Shown: one piece after another, positions 28,634 through 37,447 of the stretch
Layout: each line of letters begins with the position of its first letter
Numbering within the stretch: the stretch's first letter is position 1
Assembly: GCF_003781945.1 (NCBI RefSeq)
Contig: NZ_RJJW01000002.1
Span: 426,863-490,862, forward strand
Length of the DNA stretch: 64,000 bases
Source: Halorubrum sp. CSM-61
GTDB taxonomy: Archaea > Halobacteriota > Halobacteria > Halobacteriales > Haloferacaceae
Direction of reading: 5' to 3'
Notes under the pieces: model-generated
What the model was told of the DNA's origin: nothing
Seen by the model: the letters and a program-made list of their open reading frames with translations, nothing else
Databases searched by the model: none
Translations under genes and position numbers: made by a program

Positions 28634-29617
28634 TTACTGCTCCGTGACGGTCAGCCGATGGTACACTTCGGCGTCGGCGTTCGACCGCGTCGGCGTTTCC
28701 GGCGGCTCCCCCTCGTACACGAGGTAGACGACGCGGACTCGTTCACCGATGAACGTCGGACTGAGGTCGTGCGAACGCCGCCACTCCTCCCCCGCCGCGA
28801 CGGTCCTGCTGAACGTTTCGAGCCGTCGTTCGGCGATCACCGTCCCGTCCGCGCTCTGTCGCTGTAGCTTCGCGACCACCGTGTACTCGACGCTCCGCTC
28901 GTGGTGGTTGTCCACGGCGAAGACGACCTCCTCGGTCTGTTCGACGGTCATCTCGTCCGGGAGGTTCCCCGCGACGAGCTCCCCGTCCTCCGTCCCGTAC
29001 AGGGCGGCGGTCGTGTAGGACGACCCGTCGTTGGGGACTGTCAGAACGAATCCGGTGGTGAGGACGGCGAGCAGAACGGAGGCGCCGAGGGCGGCGTTGA
29101 GTATCGATTCCCGCCGCGTTCGCCCGGAGAGGCCCTCTCCCATGCCCGACACCCATCCCGCGATCGACGGCGCGTAGCGGTCACCCGCGGGCGTTCGGAG
29201 TCGGCGCACCGTCCCGAGGACGGTGGCGACGCAGACGAAGAGCGCGACGGTTATCGCCCCCGTCCTGGCCGTGATCGAGCCGGTCACGGCCGACGTACCC
29301 AGTCCCAAGAGCGGAAGCAGCGCGACGCTGGCACCCACGGAAAGGGCGAACCGAACGGCGGGCGAGAGCCGGACCGAGCTCTCGCCCATCAGGGACGTGG
29401 TCAGGTTCTCCGGAACGCGTCGGCCGAGAGCGCTCGGAGCGCTTCCGTCGTTCTCGGGGAACAGGGCGGTCACGAGAGCGTACCCGGGCAGGAACAGAAG
29501 GAGGGGGAGCGCGACCGCGGCTCTGACGTTCGATCCCGGCTCGAGCCCGACCGCGGCGACGAGAACGGCGACCGCGACCAGCGAGACCCAGACGTCGTCG
29601 GGTATGTTCCGAATCAT
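28634..29617 (-). CDS. DUF1616 membrane protein
   Basis: This 327-residue protein has paired hydrophobic segments in its first 110 residues (VWVSLVAVAVLVAAVGLE; AVALPLLLFLPGYALVTALF), a cytoplasmic linker, another membrane helix near 175-195, and an external beta-rich domain with an NDGSSYTTAALYGTE start. The N-terminal L-F-L-P-G-Y pattern is typical of DUF1616 proteins, which are often found in haloarchaeal glycosylation and EPS loci. The biochemical function is unknown. The start is the ATG at 29617; the longer open frame upstream is not protein-like. It is convergent with the membrane protein gene. Confidence 0.85.
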   Translation of the reverse strand: MIRNIPDDVWVSLVAVAVLVAAVGLEPGSNVRAAVALPLLLFLPGYALVTALFPENDGSAPSALGRRVPENLTTSLMGESSVRLSPAVRFALSVGASVALLPLLGLGTSAVTGSITARTGAITVALFVCVATVLGTVRRLRTPAGDRYAPSIAGWVSGMGEGLSGRTRRESILNAALGASVLLAVLTTGFVLTVPNDGSSYTTAALYGTEDGELVAGNLPDEMTVEQTEEVVFAVDNHHERSVEYTVVAKLQRQSADGTVIAERRLETFSRTVAAGEEWRRSHDLSPTFIGERVRVVYLVYEGEPPETPTRSNADAEVYHRLTVTEQ

Positions 29618-30018
29618 CCGCTGACCGCTCGAGGTCGAACGTCGCTGCGTTCCCGCGACATCGTCGCGCCCTCCGTGAACGGATCGTGTGTGAGTCCTCG
29701 CATGTGAGTCGTGTTTTCGATGAGGTCGTTGGCTCGCGGCGGTTCGTTCGAGACGGTCGCCGCGAGCGTGTGTATCGGGTGTAGTAACCGCTGCCGTATA
29801 ATTAGGAACGTCCTGTTTCGACAGCGCGCACGCCCGGACAAGCGATGTATCGCCGCGGATCGCGTCGCTATCTGTCCCATCAATTAACGCATACATAACA
29901 ATAGCCGTCTTCCACAATCCGACAGACGGCACGATTGTGAAATGAGCACGAAACATCGATCCGAGATCGGTCGCGTACACCGCCTCCACGCCGGAATCCT
30001 CGAGGAGCGTGTTTGAGA
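29618..30018. other. Divergent promoter region
   Basis: This 401-bp stretch separates the divergent DUF1616 and DUF354 genes. A TATA-like TAATTATACGG (minus strand, near 29795-29807) could serve DUF1616. An ATAACAATAG element at 29895, preceded by a TTAACGCATAC variant, faces the DUF354 gene. No gene is seen in it. Confidence 0.55.
29895..29904 (+). promoter_or_regulatory. ATAACAATAC-like element
   Basis: ATAACAATAG, 115 bp before the DUF354 gene; a weaker copy (TTAACGCATAC) lies directly before it. Confidence 0.45.
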
Positions 30019-31053
30019 ATGCGCGTCGCTTACACGATCCAGCATCCCGCACACGTACACCTGTTTCGGAACTCGATTCGGGAGCTCGTCGACTCGGACG
30101 ACAGCGCGTTCGTGTTCGTCAGAGAGAACGACGTCGCGACGGACCTGCTCGACGGGTACGGCATCGAGTACAACCGACTGGCGCCGGAAACGGAGTCCTT
30201 CGCGGGACTCGCGGTCGCACAGACGCTCTACGAGCTGCGTCTCCTCCGCGACTGTCGGCGGATCGATCCCGACGTCATCGTCGGGATGGGCGAACCGGGG
30301 GTCTCGCACGTCTCGACGCTTTTGGGGACGAAGGGACTGATATTCACGGACACGGAGGGCGCGACGATACAGAACATGCTCGCGTTCCCGCTCGCCGATC
30401 GGATCTGCACCCCCGACTGCTACCGAGACGACCTCGGGGAGAAGCAGCGAAGGTATCCCGGGTACCACGAGCTGGCGTACCTGCATCCCGACCGGTTCAC
30501 GCCCGATCCGTCGGTGTTCGACGACACGGACGTCGACCCCGACGAGAAGTACGTGGTGCTTCGCCTCGTCGCGTGGAACGCCCTCCACGACATCGGCAGC
30601 GCCGGCCTCGACGAGCTCGAGGCGGTCATCGAGCGGCTCGAATCGACGGGCACCCGCGTCATCGTCACGTCCGAGGGCGAACTCCCGGACAGGTTCGACG
30701 ACTATCTGATGCCGACGGCGCCCGAGGATATCCACCACGTGCTGCGGTACGCGGACCTGTTTATCGGCGAGAGCTCGACGATGGCGGCCGAATCGGCCGT
30801 TCTCGGCACGCCGGCGGTCTTCGTGAGTCCGCTCCGCCTCGGGTACATCGACGAGCTGGCCGACGAGTACGGGCTCGTCTTCCAGTTCAACGGCGAGGAC
30901 CGCCAGTCGCGCGGGCTGTCGAAGGCGGTGTCGATACTCGACGATTACTCGCCCGAAACGTGGCGCCGACGGCGCGACGAGCTCCTCGAGGACAAAGTCG
31001 ACACCACGTCCGTCATCATCGAACAGATCCGCGAGATGGCGTCTCGTACCTGA
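30019..31053 (+). CDS. DUF354 family protein (glycosyltransferase-like)
   Basis: This 344-residue protein has MRVAYTIQHPAHVHLFRN at the N-terminus and a C-terminal GT-B-like half. That half contains YADLFIGESSTMAAESAVLGTPAV near 246-269, a glycine/serine-rich donor-phosphate loop like that of UDP-GlcNAc 2-epimerase and GT28-type folds. DUF354 proteins commonly occur in archaeal surface-polysaccharide clusters. A glycosyl transfer or epimerase-like step is likely, but the reaction is not established. The start is the ATG at 30019, with a TTG two codons upstream as the only alternative. The dehydrogenase gene follows 266 bp later. Confidence 0.82.
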   Translation: MRVAYTIQHPAHVHLFRNSIRELVDSDDSAFVFVRENDVATDLLDGYGIEYNRLAPETESFAGLAVAQTLYELRLLRDCRRIDPDVIVGMGEPGVSHVSTLLGTKGLIFTDTEGATIQNMLAFPLADRICTPDCYRDDLGEKQRRYPGYHELAYLHPDRFTPDPSVFDDTDVDPDEKYVVLRLVAWNALHDIGSAGLDELEAVIERLESTGTRVIVTSEGELPDRFDDYLMPTAPEDIHHVLRYADLFIGESSTMAAESAVLGTPAVFVSPLRLGYIDELADEYGLVFQFNGEDRQSRGLSKAVSILDDYSPETWRRRRDELLEDKVDTTSVIIEQIREMASRT

Positions 31054-31251
31054 TCGGCGTCGGTCGGCCTCTCCTCGACGCGTCGGTCGGCCTCTCCTCG
31101 ACGCGCTGGTCGCCCCGTTACGGTCCGTGATCGTCGCCAACTGAGCAACCGTAAGATGAACGGAGGAGCCGGTTGAGCCGCGTTCCGTCACTCACCGTCG
31201 GTCAGAGGCCCGTCTGTTTCCGAATAGGTCACTCTAACCCCTAATGGACCG

Positions 31252-31261
31252 ATAACACTAC
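31252..31261 (+). promoter_or_regulatory. ATAACAATAC-like element, upstream copy
   Basis: ATAACACTAC, exactly 30 bp before a perfect copy of the element; both precede the dehydrogenase gene. Confidence 0.4.
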
Positions 31262-31281
31262 GTTTCCGGTGTCACGTCTCT

Positions 31282-31291
31282 ATAACAATAC
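31282..31291 (+). promoter_or_regulatory. ATAACAATAC element
   Basis: Exact ATAACAATAC ending 28 bp before the ATG of the dehydrogenase, the distance at which a TATA box would stand for a leaderless transcript. Confidence 0.55.
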
Positions 31292-31319
31292 GTCGTCGGT
31301 GCCTCGGTTCAGCCAATTA

Positions 31320-32651
31320 ATGGCTCAAAACGAAGCGAGGACGCTATCGGAAGTCGACATCGAACGCTCGACCGGGACGATCTGTGTGGCGGGTCTCGGG
31401 TACGTCGGGCTCTCGGTGGCAGTGGCGTTCGACAGGGCGGGTTGGGACGTGGTGGGGTACGACATCAGCGAATCGACCGTCGACCGATTGCGGAACGGGA
31501 ACCCGTCTTCGAACGTCGTCTCCGGACAGGAGCTCTCCGATCTCGACGCCCACTTCACCACGGACCCCGGGTTCGCCTCGGGCGCCGAGTTCGTCATCAT
31601 CGCCGTGCCGACTCCGACGGACGATCGGGAGAGACCGAACCTCGACTACGTGAAGTCGGCGGGCGAGACGGTCGGCGAGAACCTCTCCCCGGGGACGACG
31701 GTCGTCCTCGAGTCGACGGTGTTCCCGGGAGCGACGCGCGAGGTGCTGATTCCGGCGCTCGAACGGGCGTCGGGATTCACCGCGGGCGAGGAGTTCGACG
31801 TCGGATACTCGCCGGAGCGCATCTCACCGGGCGACCAGAACCGCGGCATGAGAGACGTCGTGAAAGTCGTCAGCGGGCAGAACGAGGAGGTGAGGGAACG
31901 CGTCAGGCGGTTGTACAGCGACGTCACCGACGTCGGCGTTCACACCGCGCCCAGCATCGAGGTGGCCGAGATGACGAAGGTGTTCGAGAACGTCCAGCGC
32001 GACGTGAACATCGCCCTCGTAAACGAACTGGCGGTCGCCTGCGATCACCTGGGAATGAACACCGACGACGTACTCGAGGCCGCCGGGACGAAGTGGAACT
32101 TCCACGAGTACTCCCCGGGGCTCGTCGGCGGTCACTGCATCCCGGTCGATCCCGCGCACTACGCTCACAGCTCCGAGGTCGCGGGGTTCTCCCCGCAGGT
32201 CGTCAACACGGCCCGCGATATGAACGAGTTCATGACGGAGTTCGTCTCGGAACTGACGATTCGCGGGCTCAACGACTGCGGGAAAGTTCCGAAAGAGAGC
32301 CGGCTGCTGATTCTCGGTCTCTCGTACAAGGCCAACGTGGACGACGTCCGAAACACGAAGGTGGACGACCTCGTCTCGGAGCTGCAACGGTACGACATCT
32401 CGATCGCCGGATACGATCCGCAGGTCGACGACGAAGTGTTGCGGTCCGAGTTCGACATTCCCATCTTGGAGGGGCTTTCGTTCGACGGCGTCGACGGAGT
32501 GATCCTGGCGACGGGTCACGACGAGTTCCGGTCCCTGTCCCTCGAAGACGCCCGTTCGGAGATGAACGAGGCTCCGCTCTTCGTCGACATCGAAGACGCG
32601 TTCGACGCCGAGGACGCCGAGCGTAACGGATTCGTCTACAAGCAGCTGTGA
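31320..32651 (+). CDS. UDP-sugar 6-dehydrogenase (UDP-ManNAc/GlcNAc/GalNAc type)
   Basis: This 443-residue enzyme is of normal length. The NAD motif GLGYVG is at 25-30, the sugar-binding FENVQRDVNIALVNE near 223-237, and the catalytic cysteine is C273 in GLVGGHCIPVDP. GGHC-I-P-V-D-P is the form found in dehydrogenases of N-acetylated sugars (WecC, WbpO, TviB), whereas UDP-glucose dehydrogenases usually read G-F-G-G-x-C-x-P-K-D. It should oxidise a UDP-HexNAc at C6 to a uronic acid, adding negative charge to the polymer. The ATG at 31320 was chosen over the GTG at 31269 because the ATAACAATAC element lies between them. Confidence 0.92.
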   Translation: MAQNEARTLSEVDIERSTGTICVAGLGYVGLSVAVAFDRAGWDVVGYDISESTVDRLRNGNPSSNVVSGQELSDLDAHFTTDPGFASGAEFVIIAVPTPTDDRERPNLDYVKSAGETVGENLSPGTTVVLESTVFPGATREVLIPALERASGFTAGEEFDVGYSPERISPGDQNRGMRDVVKVVSGQNEEVRERVRRLYSDVTDVGVHTAPSIEVAEMTKVFENVQRDVNIALVNELAVACDHLGMNTDDVLEAAGTKWNFHEYSPGLVGGHCIPVDPAHYAHSSEVAGFSPQVVNTARDMNEFMTEFVSELTIRGLNDCGKVPKESRLLILGLSYKANVDDVRNTKVDDLVSELQRYDISIAGYDPQVDDEVLRSEFDIPILEGLSFDGVDGVILATGHDEFRSLSLEDARSEMNEAPLFVDIEDAFDAEDAERNGFVYKQL

Positions 32652-32815
32652 GGTAGTCCCACCGCCGATCCGCGCCGTCGCTTTTCTCCCGTTCGCGCCG
32701 CGGCCGGTGTCGTCGAAGAACGAGCCGGACCGTAGCGGCGCGTTCTCGTCGGTACTATCCCCTTCGGGGAATCCTCGTCCGTCAGGGCGGTGAGGATGTC
32801 GACGGGCCGCCGGGC

Positions 32816-34327
32816 TCACGCCGTGAGGTTCCGGTAGATCTGTTCGAAATTGTCCCTGACGGTCCAGTTCGTCACCAGTTCGAGACCCAACGCCACCGCG
32901 GCGAACGCGACGACGCCCATCGGGACGAGGATCACGAGATTCACCACCGAGCCGAACGGGGAGACCGTTCCGAGGTACCAGACGGTGAGACCCATCGCAG
33001 CGCTCGCGATGAACGGGTAAACGAACTCGTAGTAGATTTCGCGCATCGGGAGGTCGATGGAACGGGACATCACGTAGATGTCGAGCGGCATCATCGGGAA
33101 GACGTAGAGGCCGGTCACGGTGAGCGCCGTCCCGACGATCCCGAACGCGTTGGTCAACGGGTAGATGAAGACGGCGATAAGCGCCACGCGGAGCGCGGAC
33201 AGTTTCGTCACGTAGTCCGGACGGCCGATGGCCTCCCAGATCGGACCGAACGTCTTCCCGAGCGCGCGGAAGAGCCCGTAGAACGCGAGGACTTGCATGG
33301 CCGGTATGGCCGGTGCCCACTCCTCGCCGAAGGCCGCCACGACGAAGTCGGGTGCGACGGCGGCGATGCCGATCGCGGACGGAAAGGAGACGAGCGCGGT
33401 GACGCGGAGCGTCTTCAGAAACGCTCGCCGGAGCTCCTCCTCGTCAGTCTGTAGCTTCGAGTACGCCGGAAGCATGACGCTCGTGATCACCTGTGACAGT
33501 TCGGTCGCCGGGGCGTTGGAGAACCGGTAGGTGTACTGGTAGTACGCCAGCGCCGTCGGCGTGAGAAACCACCCGACGAACGCGTCGTCGCCCTCGCTGT
33601 AGATGAAAAAGAGGATCGACGAGCCCGTGAGCCACTTCCCGTAGCCGATGAGTTCCCTGGCGACGTCGAGATCGAACGACGGGAACGGCCGGTATTCGTG
33701 GATCACGTACGAGAGGATCAACTTGACGACGTCCGCCGCGAGAAACCCGAAGACGAACGCCCACGCGGTCGGGTTGACCAGTGCGTATCCGACGCCGACG
33801 AGGAACTGGGCGGAATCTCCGCCGATCTTGTAGGCGAACTGTTTGTGGAACTCGAGGTTCTTCTGGAAGTAAACGATTCCGGGGTTCCGGAACCCGAGGA
33901 GGAGCGGCGAGAGCCCGATGACGCGGATTATGTCGACCGCTCGGGGTTCCCCGAAGAACCGCTCCCCGACGGGCCCGGCGATCGCGAAGAGGAGGGCGGC
34001 GATGAGGACGCCTCGACCCATCTCCAGCATCCACGTCGTGTTGAGGTGGCTGTCGACGTTCTCCTCGGTCTTCTGGATGAGCGCTTTGTTCAACCCGATG
34101 TTGGTGAACTTCTTGGTCGCGCTCAGCGTCAACAGCGCGATCCCGACGAGGCCGAGCTCGGCCGGGCCGACGAGCCGAGCCAGGACCGCGAGCATTCCCA
34201 ACTGGAGCACTCTGCCGACGACGTTCTGTCCCATCAGCCACCCCGCGCTTTTCACGGTCCGTTCGACGACCGTCCCTTCCGGTTTCAGCCCCTTGATCCG
34301 AGCGAGAAGTCGTTCGAGTAGATTCAT
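32816..34327 (-). CDS. Wzx-type polysaccharide flippase (MOP superfamily)
   Basis: This 503-residue protein has 12-14 hydrophobic segments. The layout is typical of the Wzx/RfbX and MurJ-like 'lipopolysaccharide biosynthesis protein' group: an N-terminal LMGQNVVGRVLQLGMLAVLA near 31-50, a charged loop NKALIQKTEENVDSH, and FFGEPRAVDIIRVIGLSPLL. Such proteins flip lipid-linked repeat units across the membrane. In the island it would export the product of the nearby glycosyltransferases. The start is the ATG at 34327; a longer frame to 34522 runs through the promoter region and was not used. It is convergent with the dehydrogenase, with a 164-bp gap that contains nothing notable. Confidence 0.92.
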   Translation of the reverse strand: MNLLERLLARIKGLKPEGTVVERTVKSAGWLMGQNVVGRVLQLGMLAVLARLVGPAELGLVGIALLTLSATKKFTNIGLNKALIQKTEENVDSHLNTTWMLEMGRGVLIAALLFAIAGPVGERFFGEPRAVDIIRVIGLSPLLLGFRNPGIVYFQKNLEFHKQFAYKIGGDSAQFLVGVGYALVNPTAWAFVFGFLAADVVKLILSYVIHEYRPFPSFDLDVARELIGYGKWLTGSSILFFIYSEGDDAFVGWFLTPTALAYYQYTYRFSNAPATELSQVITSVMLPAYSKLQTDEEELRRAFLKTLRVTALVSFPSAIGIAAVAPDFVVAAFGEEWAPAIPAMQVLAFYGLFRALGKTFGPIWEAIGRPDYVTKLSALRVALIAVFIYPLTNAFGIVGTALTVTGLYVFPMMPLDIYVMSRSIDLPMREIYYEFVYPFIASAAMGLTVWYLGTVSPFGSVVNLVILVPMGVVAFAAVALGLELVTNWTVRDNFEQIYRNLTA

Positions 34328-34576
34328 TGGATCCGTTCCGAACGAGATGTCGGACCGTCCGGTAATACTTCGATGATCGGTAGGCTCCAACGTCCCATTG
34401 TAACGGAATGAGCGTCGTTCAGCACTATGTAATTGCTCTCCTAATATCCGGGTCGCGTAGGGAGCTCTCGATCGTCCGAGCGTCCCCTGTCCCGACGGGA
34501 CCAGTCGGCGACGACGCCGCACTCACCGTCCGCGATCGCCGGGACACCGCGCCGAACGAACTCCGCGTCCGCGGGA

Positions 34577-35653
34577 TCATCCGCGAGACGCGTCGTGATA
34601 ACCGTCCGCTTCCGTCTGGACGGCGCGATCGAAGGCCAAGACGAGCAGCACTGACGACGCCGTGAGGGCATACATCGCTATCGCGCCGACCGTGCCCCTC
34701 GATTCGTCGTCGGTCCGATGAGCCGTAAACGGGCGAAGAAGCCGGGCCGTACCGGCCGTCGCGGTAGCGCCCGCGAAAGCCGCTAGCAACCCTATCGGAT
34801 GGCCCTTCGTGGGAGGGTACTTGACCCGGAGCCGCCACAGGAAGTTCCGTAACAGCATCTGAGAGACGTTGACGATGTACTCCTCGTACCGGATGTGACT
34901 GTCCTCGTCGTCGTACACCGCCGGAAGCGGAACGTCGACGATGTCCGCACCGGCGATGTTGAGCCGCACGAGCAGGTCGTTCAGGTAGCCGTAGTACTCG
35001 TACATCTCCTCGACGGAGACGCGTTCGAGAACGTCGGTTCGGACCGCGGTGTACCCGTTCTGCGGATCGGTGACCTGCCAGTAGCCGCTCGCCACTCGCG
35101 TCAGGAACGTCAGTACGTGGTTCCCGAACAGTCTGAACCGGGGCATGCCGCGGCTGTGGTCCTCGTTCGACAGTCTGTCCCCTTTCGTGTAGTCGGCGTC
35201 CCCGGCGACGATCGGATCGAGGAACCGCGAGAGCTGAGCGGGGTCCATCTGTCCGTCGGCGTCGATCGTCGCGACGACGTCGGTATCGTCCTCCAGAGCG
35301 AACTGGTACCCGGTCTTTATCGCACCGCCCGCACCGAGATTCTCCTCGTGGTGGATCGCGACGGTTCGTCCGATGGCGTAGAACTCCTCTACCTTCTCGG
35401 CGAGCGCGTCGCTCTCGAGACGCAACTCGCCGATGTCCGGGAGGTCGTTGTCGCGCCGGTCGGCGGCGGGCGACGCGTTCGCCGCGTCGGCCTTCGCCGC
35501 GGTGCGGATCGCTTCCGGCGTCTCGTCGTCCGAACAGTCTTCGACGACGTACACGCGATCGACGTACTCCGGGACGTCGCGGATGACGTCGCCGACGAAC
35601 TCCGCCTCGTTGTATGCCGGGATGATGACGCCGACGGAATGGGACTCGTACAT
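34577..35653 (-). CDS. GT2 dolichyl-phosphate sugar synthase-like protein with C-terminal membrane helices
   Basis: The 358-residue protein opens with VGVIIPAYNEAEFVGDVI and has the metal-site stretch TIDADGQMDP near 127-136. NGYTAVRTDVLE and Y-Y-x-Y-L-N-D-L-L segments are as in the DPM1/AglJ group, which loads a sugar from a nucleotide donor onto dolichyl phosphate. About 55 residues (48-100) after the first domain form an unusual charged insert. Two hydrophobic segments near 285-305 and 325-345 should anchor it. It probably makes the first lipid-linked sugar of the island's polymer. The start is the ATG at 35653. Two ATAAC-type elements lie about 150 bp upstream. Confidence 0.87.
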   Translation of the reverse strand: MYESHSVGVIIPAYNEAEFVGDVIRDVPEYVDRVYVVEDCSDDETPEAIRTAAKADAANASPAADRRDNDLPDIGELRLESDALAEKVEEFYAIGRTVAIHHEENLGAGGAIKTGYQFALEDDTDVVATIDADGQMDPAQLSRFLDPIVAGDADYTKGDRLSNEDHSRGMPRFRLFGNHVLTFLTRVASGYWQVTDPQNGYTAVRTDVLERVSVEEMYEYYGYLNDLLVRLNIAGADIVDVPLPAVYDDEDSHIRYEEYIVNVSQMLLRNFLWRLRVKYPPTKGHPIGLLAAFAGATATAGTARLLRPFTAHRTDDESRGTVGAIAMYALTASSVLLVLAFDRAVQTEADGYHDASRG

Positions 35654-35799
35654 GCTATCTCCTCGTTGCGATCGGCAGACGCTGACCGCTCGCGGCTCGG
35701 CGTTGGGCTCCGGCTCCCTCTCGTTCGGCCGCCATCAGCGGACCGCGGTGAATCGGTCTGGTCTCATCTCTTCTCGGACTGGAATAACCGAGTGGGGGG

Positions 35800-35809
35800 G
35801 TATCGTTAT
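35800..35809 (-). promoter_or_regulatory. ATAACAATAC-like element
   Basis: ATAACGATAC on the minus strand, about 147 bp before the GT2 gene that starts at 35653. Confidence 0.45.
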
Positions 35810-35811
35810 GA

Positions 35812-35820
35812 GTATGTTAT
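35812..35820 (-). promoter_or_regulatory. ATAACAATAC-like element, second copy
   Basis: ATAACATAC, two bases upstream of the preceding copy and in the same orientation, forming a tandem pair. Confidence 0.35.
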
Positions 35821-36046
35821 TCACCTATTCTGATGCGTTATGTCTCGACCGGGACGATCACGGTGGGATCGGGGGAGAGCCCCCGGATGTCTCCGAAGAA
35901 ATGAACTCCTGGTGGCGCCATCCGTCGTTCCGATCGCCTCTATGTCGGCGTCGCTCGGCGATGGCGACGCGTTCGAGAGGTTTCGAGGGGGCCGTAAGCC
36001 GCTCGTAACCGAACTGAAGCGCTCTCGGCGGCGCCAGCGACCCACT

Positions 36047-36322
36047 CTAGCTCGACTGCGTACGGAAGTGCGAGGGCCGAGCGGCCCCATCGACGGCGAT
36101 GTGTTTGTTCGGGACAGCGCTCTCCGTCGTAGCCGGCTCGATACCACTCACCGATCCTATCTGGATTCCGTCGCCCGACTCCGTCTCGATTCGACAGTTC
36201 CGGATGGTGCTGTCGTGGCCGTCTTCGCCGCGCCGATCGCCGTGCTCGAACCCGGCGAACCGACGGACGGCCGCGAACGGGTCCGACATCTGAGCCCGGA
36301 ACGGGTGATAGAGGACGACCAC
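36047..36322 (-). pseudogene. Remnant of a beta-helix (pectate-lyase-fold) protein gene
   Basis: In this minus-strand frame the segment GHDSTIRNCRIETESGDGI and the IAVDG that follows match the repeated coils of the two intact beta-helix proteins of the island (HGDSTVRNCWIRSESADL in the protein at 44084-45646). The flanking codons do not resemble the family, and no start or signal sequence is present. I read it as the decayed remains of a third paralogue; a chance match in a short frame cannot be excluded. Confidence 0.42.
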
Positions 36323-36437
36323 GAGGTGTACGAACGGGCGTTGTCCCGGCCGCCCACGGGGATCGCCTACGCTGTCCGGAAACAGGCGCGCCCCGGAACG
36401 ACACCAGACGCTCGTTCGGGGTACGCGTAAGCAGAGG

Positions 36438-36449
36438 GTAACAAATTAC
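36438..36449 (+). promoter_or_regulatory. TAACAA-type element
   Basis: GTAACAAATTAC ending 21 bp before the ATG at 36471; same core and similar spacing as the other island elements. Confidence 0.35.
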
Positions 36450-36470
36450 GAGAAGTCCACAGTACAATCA

Positions 36471-37445
36471 ATGGCATCGGAGTCCGGCCCACTGGTCACC
36501 GCGGTGATCCCGACTTACGGCCGTCCGGAGTTTCTGGATGACGCAGTCAGATCCGTCGTCGACCAGACCTACGACCCGCTCGAACTGGTGGTAGTCGACG
36601 ACTGCTCGCCCGATCCCGTCGAGACACGATTCACAGAAACGGACCTGAGTGGCCTTCACGATGTTCGATTTCTCCGCCACGAGGAAAACCAGGGGGCGAA
36701 CTCGGCGCGAAACACCGGCATCCGAGCGGCCGACGGCGAGTTCATCGCCTTCCTCGATGACGACGACCGATGGCGACGAACCAAAATAGCTCGGCAGATA
36801 CAGGCGTTCAACAAAGCTGGGCCGGACACGGGGGTCGTCTACACTAGTCTCGAAATCGTCGACGAGACCGAAGCAACGATCGGTACGTCACATCGAAAGC
36901 TCCACGGCTCTATCACCCGGGACTTGCTGTGTGGCGCGTCAGTAGGCTCGTTCACCCGACTCATGGTTCGGAAGGGCCTCCTCGAAGAGATCGGATACCT
37001 CGACGAGGAGTTGCCGGGGTGGCAGGACCGCGACCTCAACATCCGCCTGTCACGACGCTGCCGGTACGAACCGATCACGGAACCGCTCGCAGTCCACCGG
37101 CGCGGATCCCACGAGCAGATCGGGAACGACTACCACGGCAAACGCGACGTGGCCTATCCCCGCTTGGTGGAGAAACACCGACCGCTCGCGGCTGAATTCG
37201 GGAAGACCGTCGAGCGGCGCTTTCTCGCCACCCAGACGCTTTCGCTCGCTTTATCAGCGATCTCGAGTGGACAGGCCCGAGCCGCCCGTCGGCATGTCCT
37301 CTCGTCGATCCGATACGATCCGACGTACTGGAAACTGTATGGCTATTTACTGCTCGTCAGCAACGAGCGATTTTTCACCTACGCGAGATCGCTTAAATCG
37401 ACGCTTCGAGACGTCCGCAACACCCCGTTCGGAACGAGCGGATAA
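36471..37445 (+). CDS. Glycosyltransferase family 2
   Basis: This 324-residue GT-A enzyme begins PLVTAVIPTYGRPEFLDDAV and has the NTGIRAADGEFIAFLDDDDRW segment near 82-102, with the D-x-D site inside it. The acceptor-side ELPGWQDRDLNIRLSRR near 181-197 carries the usual catalytic acid region (here Q-D-R-D). There is no membrane helix. It should act in the cytoplasm on the island's lipid-linked glycan. It is followed by the remnant gene on the opposite strand. Confidence 0.9.
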   Translation: MASESGPLVTAVIPTYGRPEFLDDAVRSVVDQTYDPLELVVVDDCSPDPVETRFTETDLSGLHDVRFLRHEENQGANSARNTGIRAADGEFIAFLDDDDRWRRTKIARQIQAFNKAGPDTGVVYTSLEIVDETEATIGTSHRKLHGSITRDLLCGASVGSFTRLMVRKGLLEEIGYLDEELPGWQDRDLNIRLSRRCRYEPITEPLAVHRRGSHEQIGNDYHGKRDVAYPRLVEKHRPLAAEFGKTVERRFLATQTLSLALSAISSGQARAARRHVLSSIRYDPTYWKLYGYLLLVSNERFFTYARSLKSTLRDVRNTPFGTSG

Positions 37446-37447
37446 GA

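Larger units (their letters stand above)
35654..36470. other. Long intergenic region with gene debris
   Basis: This 817-bp stretch separates divergent glycosyltransferase genes. It holds two ATAAC-type elements (35800-35820), a remnant of a beta-helix gene on the minus strand (called separately) and a GTAACAAATTAC element just before 36471. The long plus-strand frame at 35840-36430 does not read like a protein. Confidence 0.6.

Noticed and set aside
29884..31191. 435-codon minus-strand frame opposite the DUF354 gene
   Set aside because: Low-complexity Arg/Asp/Val-rich shadow; the plus-strand DUF354 frame explains the region.
35840..36430. 196-codon plus-strand frame in the long gap of the second island
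   Set aside because: Composition is unlike a folded protein, there is no recognisable motif, and it is antisense to the beta-helix remnant.
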